From: an uncultured Prevotellaceae bacterium
Lineage (GTDB): Bacteria; Bacteroidota; Bacteroidia; Bacteroidales; Bacteroidaceae
Assembly (NCBI GenBank): GCA_946184125.1
Contig: CAMHEL010000015.1
Span: 1 to 42,829 of the forward strand
Length of the DNA stretch: 42,829 nt
Direction of reading: 5' to 3'
A program made the translations under genes and the position numbers. Below are positions 32,810-39,603 of this stretch, piece after piece. The notes beneath the pieces are model-generated. The model was not told the DNA's origin and made no database searches. It worked only from the letters and a program-made list of their open reading frames with translations. How positions within the stretch are numbered: the first letter of the stretch is position 1; every line of letters starts with the position of its first letter.

Positions 32810-34330
32810 ATGCCTATAAGAACACTCCTCCTCGCTGTCTTCCTTCTCGCAGCAGCCCCGTCGGGCGCACAGACTTTACTTCAGACCGAGGCACAGTTCA
32901 CATCCTCCTCGGGCGAGCACAGTCCGCTGTGGCTCAATGCCAACCGCTACGGCCTCAGCTCGCTCGAAACCACCAATGGCTATGCCCGCCTGGGGCTCTT
33001 CCACTCATTCGACAGCGACTCGCTCCGCAAAGTGGCTTTCGGATATGGCGCCGATGTGGCAGTGGCTCATCATTTCTCAAGCCGGCTGATTGTGCAGCAG
33101 GCGTATGGCGAAATGAGGTGGATGAGGGGGGTGCTCACCATAGGCAGCAAACAGCATCCTGTGCAACTGAGAAATGCTGAACTGAGCACCGGACCGCAGA
33201 CGCTCGGCTCCAATGCAAGACCGGTGCCGCAGGTGAGGGTCGAACTGCCCGAATACTGGGACATCCCCTTCGCCAAGGGTTTCCTTGGCATCAAGGGGCA
33301 TATCGGATATGGCATGCAGACCGACGACCGATGGCAGAAAGACTTCACCAACGAACAATCGAAACATACCGAGCACACGCTCATCCACACGAAAGCGGGA
33401 TACCTGCGCTTCGGAAAACGTGAGAAACCCGTCACCGTGGAAATCGGACTGGAGATGGGGTGTCAGTTCGGAGGAAAGTCGCATCAGTTCGAGGGCGGCA
33501 ACCATATCGTCATCGACAATGACGCGAGCCCCGATGCCTTCCTCCACGCCTTCGTGCCAGCGGGCGGCGACAGCGGAGAGGGAGCCTATAAGAACAAGGA
33601 GGGCAACCACTTAGGAAGTTATGTGGTCAGGGTGAACCTCGAACAGCCATCCTACGGCCTGTCACTCTATGGCGACCACTTCTTTGAGGACAGTTCACAG
33701 ATGCTCTTCCTGGAGTTTGACGGCTATGGCGAGGGAGAGAAATGGAACGAGTGGGAGCACAACCGATGGTTCATCTACGACCTGCGCGATATGCTGCTGG
33801 GTGCCGAAGTGCGCCTCAAGCGTTGCCGATGGGTCAATGCCGTCGTAGCGGAGTATATCTATAGCAAGCACCAGAGCGGACCCGTATATCACGACCGCAC
33901 GCCATCGCTCTCCGACCATGTGGGTGGCCGCGACGGTTACTACAACCACTACATCCAAACGGGCTGGCAGCACTGGGGACAGGTGATGGGCAACCCGCTG
34001 TACCTCTCGCCGGCCTACAATAGCGACGGCGCCATAGAGGTTCGCAACAACCGCTTCGTGGCGTGGCACCTCGGCATCAGCGGACAGCCTCTGCCGGCAC
34101 TCTCCTACCGACTCCTCGCCACCTGGCAGAAGGGCTTCGGCACTTACGACATGCCGGCCATCGCACCCGCCATCAGCCGCTACTATCTCGCCGAGGCCGA
34201 ATACCGCTTCCCCGTCAGCTCTGCGCTCAGAGGATGGCGCGTCAAAGCCGCCCTCGGCATCGACCACGGAAAATGGACAGGCAACAACACCGGCACGCAG
34301 TTCACCATAGCACGGCAAATCAATCTCTGA
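32810..34330 (+). CDS. Wzi-like outer-membrane beta-barrel protein
   Basis: The protein has 506 residues with a signal peptide (about 1-20, ending SGAQ) and long runs of alternating hydrophobic residues typical of an outer-membrane barrel. Phrases such as HSPLWLNANRYG and the overall length resemble the Bacteroidetes 'capsule assembly Wzi family'. Wzi of E. coli attaches group 1 capsule to the cell surface. Here the gene is last in the inositol-lipid operon, 12 bases after the PAP2 gene, with no polysaccharide genes near. It may therefore handle a lipid-linked glycan or inositol-lipid derivative at the outer membrane; that is inference. The stop codon lies in a 22-base tandem duplication. Confidence 0.78.
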   Translation: MPIRTLLLAVFLLAAAPSGAQTLLQTEAQFTSSSGEHSPLWLNANRYGLSSLETTNGYARLGLFHSFDSDSLRKVAFGYGADVAVAHHFSSRLIVQQAYGEMRWMRGVLTIGSKQHPVQLRNAELSTGPQTLGSNARPVPQVRVELPEYWDIPFAKGFLGIKGHIGYGMQTDDRWQKDFTNEQSKHTEHTLIHTKAGYLRFGKREKPVTVEIGLEMGCQFGGKSHQFEGGNHIVIDNDASPDAFLHAFVPAGGDSGEGAYKNKEGNHLGSYVVRVNLEQPSYGLSLYGDHFFEDSSQMLFLEFDGYGEGEKWNEWEHNRWFIYDLRDMLLGAEVRLKRCRWVNAVVAEYIYSKHQSGPVYHDRTPSLSDHVGGRDGYYNHYIQTGWQHWGQVMGNPLYLSPAYNSDGAIEVRNNRFVAWHLGISGQPLPALSYRLLATWQKGFGTYDMPAIAPAISRYYLAEAEYRFPVSSALRGWRVKAALGIDHGKWTGNNTGTQFTIARQINL

Positions 34331-34352
34331 AGCACGGCAAATCAATCTCTGA
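34309..34352 (+). repeat. 22-base tandem duplication over the Wzi-like stop codon
   Basis: Two identical 22-base units, 34309-34330 and 34331-34352, each end in CTCTGA. The TGA of the first unit is the stop codon of the Wzi-like gene; the second unit repeats the last seven codons in another frame. There are no differences between the copies, so the duplication looks recent. Confidence 0.9.
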
Positions 34353-34379
34353 CCATGCCTGTGATTGGCCCATCTTGAG

Positions 34380-34446
34380 GCCGCCGTTGCGCCCGGCATA
34401 GCTCAAGCAAGTTTGATGCTGCGCCCACAACGAAGGATGCAAAGGT
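34380..34446 (-). other. Orphan - strand promoter-like element with dyad
   Basis: TACCTTTG on the - strand (34446-34439) matches a -7 box, but no - strand gene follows. Downstream of it (34380-34431) GTTG/CAAC ends and GCAT/ATGC segments form a loose dyad. The element lies in the 258-base gap before the DUF5686 gene and points back into the Wzi-like gene. It could drive an antisense or small RNA, or be a promoter left by a lost gene. Confidence 0.3.
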
Positions 34447-34525
34447 AACCGTAGGAGGTTGAGATACCGGAGCGGTCAGGATACCATGACTTTTTTCATA
34501 ATAAAAATCAAAAAATTGTCGCTTT

Positions 34526-34557
34526 TTTGCATAGTTCGCTTTTTATGAGTATCTTTG
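34526..34557 (+). promoter_or_regulatory. DUF5686 gene promoter
   Basis: TTTG at 34526-34529, a 20-base spacer and TATCTTTG at 34550-34557 match the Bacteroidetes consensus very well. The leader to the ATG at 34589 is about 25 bases and contains the palindrome GTACGTAC. Confidence 0.8.
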
Positions 34558-34588
34558 CATTTTGTAATGTACGTACGAACATTTGCAA

Positions 34589-37147
34589 ATGAAGACCAAG
34601 ATAAAGACCATCATCACTCTCTTGCTGCTCCTCTATGCTGCCGCCGCCTCATCCCAGGAGCTCAAGGGCTTTGTTGTCGATAGGCATACGGGCGACACCA
34701 TCCCATTTGCCAGCCTCATTTACAAAGGGCATCATGTGTCGGCACCAGGCGAGGCCGACGGCTCCTTTTCCATTGAGCGCCACAACGGATGGACTCTCAC
34801 CGTGAAAGCCGTGGGATACAAGACCGAGACCATCTCCATCAAGGAGAGCACGCCGCAGCCCCTCATCGTCAAGATGAAGTCTGAAACAAAACGACTCGAC
34901 GAAGTGGTCGTCAAGTCGAAGAAAAAGAGCAAATACAGCAGGAAGAACAACCCCGCCGTAGAGCTGATGAAAAGGGTGATAGAAGCGAAGAAACGTACCG
35001 ACCTCGAAAACCACGACTTCTACCAATACGACAAATACCAGAAAATCACACTGGCGGTCAACGACGTCACCCCCGACGAACTTGAGTTCGTACAAAAGAA
35101 AAACCAGCAGTGGATGGTCGACCAGGTGGAGATGTGCCCGCTGAACAACAAGCTCATCCTGCCCCTCTCCATCGACGAGACAGTGTCGCAGCACATCTAC
35201 CGAAAAGACCCCAAAAGTTCGAAAGACATCATACTCGGACAGCAGAGCAAGGGCGTCAACCAGCTCATCGAGACAGGCAACATCCTCAACACGCTGCTCA
35301 AGGACATCTTCACCGACGTTGACATCTACGACGACCAGGTGCGACTGTTGCAGTATTACTTCACCAGCCCCATCGGAAAGGACGCCATCTCGTTCTACCG
35401 TTTCTACATCGAGGACACCGTCTATGTGGGGCGCGACCAGTGCTATCACCTCCAGTTCACCCCCAACAACCAACAGGACTTCGGTTTCCGAGGCGAACTG
35501 TTCATCCTTACCGACTCCAGCCTGCATGTCAAGCGGTGCAGCCTCACCATTCCCAAGCGGAGCGACGTCAACTTTGTCGACAATCTGCGCATAGAGCAGG
35601 AATACACACAACTCCCCAACGGAGAGTGGGTGCTCACCATCGACAACATGATCGTCGAGATGGTGGTTTCCAAACTCCTCAGCAAGGCCGCTGTCATACG
35701 CTCCACTTACCTTCACGACTACGCCTTCGACCCCATACCGGCAAAGAAGTTCAAAGGCAAGGCGAAAACTAAAGTCGACCCCACGGCACGAATGAAGGAC
35801 GAGGAGTTCTGGGCAAAGACCCGAGGGGTGGAACTGTCGAAGAGCGAGGAGTCGATGGACGACTTCATCAAAAACATGACGCAAATCAAGGGCTTCAAAT
35901 ACATCCTCTTCGGCGTGAAGACTCTTATCGAGAACCATGTGGAAATCGGAGGCGGCATCAACAAGAAGAGCAAGTTCGACCTGGGACCCATCAACACCAT
36001 CATCTCGCACAACTTCGTCGATGGCTTGCGCTTGCGACTCAGCGGGCAGACCACATCGGCCCTTCACCCGCACTTCTTCTGGAAAGGATACTACGCCTAC
36101 GGCAAGGATACCAAGAAGCATTACTACAACACGCAGTTCACCTACTCCTTCAACCGCAAGGACTACCTCCCTCACGAGTTCCCCGTCAAGACGCTCAGCT
36201 TCACCAGCACCTACGATGTCATGTCGCCTTCCGACAAGTTCCTCCACACCGACAAGGACAATGTGTTCACCGCATTCAAATGGAAGAAGGCCGACGAGAT
36301 GTATTTCTACCGACGCCAGCAACTCAAGTTCGACTGGGAAACTGAGTCGGGCTTCAGGGCCACCTTCAATGCCAAGGTGGAGAGCAATGAGCCGACGGGC
36401 TCCCTCGCCTTCAAGCGACTGAGCGACAGCGCTCCCGTCAACAAGCTACGCACCTCGGAGATGTCGCTCAGCCTCGTCTACTGCCCCGGGAGGACTTATG
36501 TCAACACCAAACAGCACCGCGTGGCCATCAACTTCGACGCGCCGGAATACACCCTGTCGCACACCATCGGCTTCGATGGCTTGCTCGGCGGACAATACCG
36601 CTACAACTTCACCGAACTGGGCATCTACAAGCGCTTCTGGCTCAACAGCTGGGGCAAATTCGACTGCCGGGTGAAAATTGGTGCACAGTGGAACAAAGTG
36701 CCCTTCCCACTGCTCATCCTTCCTCCCACAAGCCTCTCATACGTCATCGACGAGGGAGCGTTCGCCCTGATGGACAACATGGAGTTCCTCAACGACAGGT
36801 ATGCCACCGTACACCTCAGCTGGGACCTGAACGGGAAAATACTCAACAGGATACCGCTCATCCACAAACTAAAATGGCGCGAAGTCATCGGCATCAAGGG
36901 CATGGTGGGCAGGCTGACCGACAAGAACAACCCCTTCCTGCCCGAAAACGCCAGCTCCGACTTCCTCTTTGAGTTCCCTGCCGACGCTCATCTCATGCAC
37001 GGCATAGAGCCCTACTGGGAAATGCGCGTGGGCATACACAACATCTTCAAGTTCTTCGAGGTCGACTATGTCCGACGACTCAGCTATATGGGCAACCATG
37101 GAGCACAACGCCACGGCGTACGCTTCGGATTCGAATTCACCTTCTGA
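34589..37147 (+). CDS. DUF5686 outer-membrane protein with carboxypeptidase-regulatory-like domain
   Basis: The protein has 852 residues from the ATG at 34589 (a TTG two codons earlier was rejected). A signal peptide (about 1-23) is followed by a CarboxypepD_reg-like beta-sandwich (about 25-105; GFVVDRHTGDTIPFASL), a basic stretch with LDEVVVKSKKK, then a long DUF5686 region ending in FGFEFTF. The terminal aromatic and alternating pattern indicate an outer-membrane barrel. The fused domain is the same type as found at the N-terminus of many SusC/TonB-dependent proteins, but there is no plug or TonB box. The function of the family is unknown. The gene is probably co-transcribed with the thioesterase and response regulator downstream, since no promoter box is seen in the 50-base gap. 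Confidence 0.85.
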   Translation: MKTKIKTIITLLLLLYAAAASSQELKGFVVDRHTGDTIPFASLIYKGHHVSAPGEADGSFSIERHNGWTLTVKAVGYKTETISIKESTPQPLIVKMKSETKRLDEVVVKSKKKSKYSRKNNPAVELMKRVIEAKKRTDLENHDFYQYDKYQKITLAVNDVTPDELEFVQKKNQQWMVDQVEMCPLNNKLILPLSIDETVSQHIYRKDPKSSKDIILGQQSKGVNQLIETGNILNTLLKDIFTDVDIYDDQVRLLQYYFTSPIGKDAISFYRFYIEDTVYVGRDQCYHLQFTPNNQQDFGFRGELFILTDSSLHVKRCSLTIPKRSDVNFVDNLRIEQEYTQLPNGEWVLTIDNMIVEMVVSKLLSKAAVIRSTYLHDYAFDPIPAKKFKGKAKTKVDPTARMKDEEFWAKTRGVELSKSEESMDDFIKNMTQIKGFKYILFGVKTLIENHVEIGGGINKKSKFDLGPINTIISHNFVDGLRLRLSGQTTSALHPHFFWKGYYAYGKDTKKHYYNTQFTYSFNRKDYLPHEFPVKTLSFTSTYDVMSPSDKFLHTDKDNVFTAFKWKKADEMYFYRRQQLKFDWETESGFRATFNAKVESNEPTGSLAFKRLSDSAPVNKLRTSEMSLSLVYCPGRTYVNTKQHRVAINFDAPEYTLSHTIGFDGLLGGQYRYNFTELGIYKRFWLNSWGKFDCRVKIGAQWNKVPFPLLILPPTSLSYVIDEGAFALMDNMEFLNDRYATVHLSWDLNGKILNRIPLIHKLKWREVIGIKGMVGRLTDKNNPFLPENASSDFLFEFPADAHLMHGIEPYWEMRVGIHNIFKFFEVDYVRRLSYMGNHGAQRHGVRFGFEFTF

Positions 37148-37197
37148 CATCATTCCCTACGACTGGAGGACAACAAAAAGAACATACCATATTAAAT

Positions 37198-37683
37198 ATG
37201 AGGAAAATCAAGAACCCATGGCTTCATATCGAGGGCTACAACTGCTTCGGATGTGCTCCCGAAAACCCCTTCGGACTGCACATGACTTTCTATGAGGAAG
37301 GCGATGACATCATCAGCTTCTGGCGCCCGGCCGACTATTATCAAGGCTGGGTGGGCGTTCTCCACGGTGGCATCATCAGCACCCTTATCGACGAGACAGC
37401 AGGATGGGTCGTCATCCGGAAACTCCAGACCGCTGGCCTCACAGCACGCCTCAAAGTGGCTTTCAAAAAGTCCATCAGCAGCGACGAAATGCAAATCACC
37501 ATCCGAGCAAGGCTGAAGGAGCAGAAGATGAATGTGGCAACCATCGAGGTGAAGGTGCTGAACGCCCACGAAGAGGTCTGTGCCGAGGGCGATGCCACTT
37601 ACTTTTTGATGTCCGATGAACAGTCGCAGGAAATGGGCTTCGTTCACTGCGATGTCGAAGGCGACAACCTTCTTCCCTTCTGA
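37198..37683 (+). CDS. Hotdog-fold acyl-CoA thioesterase (PaaI type)
   Basis: The protein has 161 residues with a single hotdog fold. The active-site helix reads VLHGGIISTLIDETAG, with the HGG motif and a following acidic residue as in PaaI/MenI-type enzymes, which hydrolyse aryl- or acyl-CoA thioesters in the cytosol. An N-terminal CFGCAPENPFGL segment is typical of the Bacteroidetes subgroup. The true substrate is unknown; DHNA-CoA of menaquinone synthesis is one candidate but no men genes are in the window. It lies 50 bases after the DUF5686 gene and 8 bases before the response regulator gene. Confidence 0.85.
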   Translation: MRKIKNPWLHIEGYNCFGCAPENPFGLHMTFYEEGDDIISFWRPADYYQGWVGVLHGGIISTLIDETAGWVVIRKLQTAGLTARLKVAFKKSISSDEMQITIRARLKEQKMNVATIEVKVLNAHEEVCAEGDATYFLMSDEQSQEMGFVHCDVEGDNLLPF

Positions 37684-37691
37684 GTGCACTT

Positions 37692-38327
37692 ATGGCTGTG
37701 TTGATTGCCGACAACCAGGACATCACCCGCGCAGGACTGATGTATATCCTCCAGCAAATGGGGGAGGACGACGTGCGACAGGCATCGGACAAAGCAGGGA
37801 TGATGGCACTCCTGGCCGACCGCAAACCCACCGTGGTCATTCTCGACTACACCCTGTTCGACATCAACGATGCCGACGAACTGCTCATCCTTGCCGACCG
37901 GTACACCCAGGTGTGGTGGCTGCTCTTCAGCGAGGACCTCTCGCTCGACTTCACCAGAAGGCTCATCGCATCGTCGCCGAGGGTCAGCGTACTGCTCAAA
38001 GAATCGCCACTCGCAGAAATCAGGGAGTGCATCAGGCAGACACGAACAGGGCGCCGGTACATCTGCCAGCGCATGGCTGAGATGTTGCTCACCGCACCGG
38101 TCACGGAGGAGAAACTCAACCTCACACGCACCGAAACGGAAATACTCAAGGACATCGCACTCGGCATGACCACACGCGAGATAGCCGAGAAACGCTTCTC
38201 CAGCTTCCACACCATCAACACTCACCGGAAAAACATTTTCAGGAAACTGGAAGTCAACAATGTTCATGAAGCCACCAAATACGCCCTCAGGGCAGGACTC
38301 GTGGATTCCGCCGAGTATTATATTTAG
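37692..38327 (+). CDS. LuxR/NarL-type response regulator
   Basis: This is a cytoplasmic transcription factor of 211 residues. The receiver domain has the acidic D7, phosphoacceptor D52 (VVILDYT), switch residue S80 and K103 (VLLKES). The C-terminal helix-turn-helix (about 143-205) has the LuxR pattern LTRTETEILKDIALGMTTREIA. No histidine kinase gene lies in the window, so its partner is elsewhere or it is an orphan. It starts 8 bases after the thioesterase, implying co-expression. No terminator is evident before the ROK promoter. Confidence 0.92.
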   Translation: MAVLIADNQDITRAGLMYILQQMGEDDVRQASDKAGMMALLADRKPTVVILDYTLFDINDADELLILADRYTQVWWLLFSEDLSLDFTRRLIASSPRVSVLLKESPLAEIRECIRQTRTGRRYICQRMAEMLLTAPVTEEKLNLTRTETEILKDIALGMTTREIAEKRFSSFHTINTHRKNIFRKLEVNNVHEATKYALRAGLVDSAEYYI

Positions 38328-38402
38328 GTGTTGCCAAAGCAGGAATTCTAAATAGGTGATCAAAAAAATCCCCTTTTTTTCCATGCTTTCATAATTTTTG
38401 CT

Positions 38403-38410
38403 TACCTTTG
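38403..38410 (+). promoter_or_regulatory. ROK kinase -7 box and long leader
   Basis: TACCTTTG matches TAnnTTTG. The ATG lies 69 bases after the box, giving a leader of about 64 bases. The leader holds two five-codon frames, 38443-38457 and 38454-38468, which overlap by ATGA. A -33 TTTG at the ideal distance is not evident. Confidence 0.6.
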
Positions 38411-38479
38411 CAATAGAAAGGAAGCTGCACCCCGGCCTCCTTATGACAGTTCCATGAAAACCCTTTAACTATAAACAAT

Positions 38480-39457
38480 ATGAATGCACAGACTGACATT
38501 AAACCTTATGTGATAGGTTTGGATTTGGGAGGCACCAACTCCGTGTTTGGAATCGTCGATAGCCGTGGCGACATCAAGGCCACCACAGCCATCAAAACCC
38601 AAGGCTTTGACAAAGTGGAGGATTATGTGAATGCCTCCGTGGAAGCGCTGCAAGTCATCATCGAACAGGTGGGAGGCATCGAGACCATCAAGGCAATGGG
38701 AATCGGAGCACCCAACGGCAACTACTACAACGGAACAATAGAGTTTGCGCCCAACCTTTCCTGGGGGCACCATGGCGTGGTACCTCTCGCTAAACTCTTC
38801 AGCGACCGGCTCGGAATACCCGTAGCACTCACCAATGACGCCAATGCCGCAGCCATCGGCGAGATGATTTACGGCGTGGCAAGGGGCATGAAAAACTTCA
38901 TCGTCATCACACTCGGAACGGGTGTGGGCTCGGGCATCGTCATCAACGGACAACTGGTATATGGCTGCGACGGCTTCGCAGGAGAGCTCGGACACGTCAT
39001 CATGAAACGCGAGAACGGACGAGCCTGCGGATGCGGAAGAAACGGCTGTCTCGAGGCGTACTGCTCGGCCACCGGCGTGGCACGCTCCGCACGTGAGTTC
39101 CTCCTCAAGAGCGACGAGCCATCGCTGCTGCGCGACATGAACCCCGACGACATCACCTCTCTCGATGTGTCGATTGCCGCCGGAAAGGGCGACAAATTGG
39201 CCAAGGAGGTCTTTGAGTTCACTGGTGACATGCTCGGTGCCGCATGCGCCGACTTCGCTGCCTTCTCATCACCCGAGGCGTTCATCTTCTTCGGAGGACT
39301 GGTCAAGGCGGGCGACCTCATCATGGAGCCTATCAAGAGAAGCTACGACGAGAAGGTGCTCCCCATCTTCCGGGGAAAGGCCAAGTTCCTCATCAGCGGG
39401 CTCGACGGCGCATCGGCTGCCGTCCTCGGTGCATCGGCCATCGGATGGGAAATCTGA
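38480..39457 (+). CDS. ROK-family glucokinase
   Basis: This is a sugar kinase that transfers phosphate from ATP to the 6-hydroxyl of glucose (or a related sugar) in the cytosol. The protein has 325 residues. It has the phosphate loop GLDLGGTNSVFG, the catalytic LTNDANAAA motif, and the ROK zinc site with GHV, CGCGRNGCLE. There is no N-terminal DNA-binding domain, so it is an enzyme, not a repressor. Glucokinase is the most likely activity; N-acetylmannosamine or allose kinase are alternatives within the family. It stands alone between its own promoter and a strong terminator. Confidence 0.93.
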   Translation: MNAQTDIKPYVIGLDLGGTNSVFGIVDSRGDIKATTAIKTQGFDKVEDYVNASVEALQVIIEQVGGIETIKAMGIGAPNGNYYNGTIEFAPNLSWGHHGVVPLAKLFSDRLGIPVALTNDANAAAIGEMIYGVARGMKNFIVITLGTGVGSGIVINGQLVYGCDGFAGELGHVIMKRENGRACGCGRNGCLEAYCSATGVARSAREFLLKSDEPSLLRDMNPDDITSLDVSIAAGKGDKLAKEVFEFTGDMLGAACADFAAFSSPEAFIFFGGLVKAGDLIMEPIKRSYDEKVLPIFRGKAKFLISGLDGASAAVLGASAIGWEI

Positions 39458-39488
39458 CACATCAGAACGCATAACTTTTCACCCATAA

Positions 39489-39524
39489 CAAGGGGCCACT
39501 CCATCTTGAGTGGCCCCTTGTTTT
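39489..39524 (+). terminator. Rho-independent terminator after the ROK gene
   Basis: A 13-base perfect stem pairs 39489-39501 with 39508-39520 around CATCTT, followed by TTTT. The last T of the tract is the first base of the TAGACNN array, so terminator and array are fused. Confidence 0.9.
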
Positions 39525-39593
39525 AGACGTTAGACGCTAGACTTTAGACTTTAGACTTTAGACCTTAGACTTTAGACGCTAGACTTTAGACCC
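39524..39593 (+). repeat. Ten perfect 7-base units TAGACNN
   Basis: Ten contiguous heptads without indels: the first five bases TAGAC are invariant and the last two vary (GT, GC, TT, TT, TT, CT, TT, GC, TT, CC). The array follows the ROK terminator directly and ends 10 bases before the GH43 stop codon on the other strand. The TAG reads on the sense strand of the ROK gene. The same unit occurs at 17946-18012. Confidence 0.95.
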
Positions 39594-39603
39594 ACTTCCC
39601 TTA

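Noticed and set aside
34649..36322. 557-codon - strand frame opposite the DUF5686 gene
   Set aside because: Composition is the mirror of the real gene (Val/Leu/Glu/Asp-rich), no signal peptide or motif, and no promoter at its start.
39524..39593. Phase-variation repeat inside a gene
   Set aside because: The array lies between two stop codons and in no reading frame of either gene, so unit loss would not shift a coding frame.
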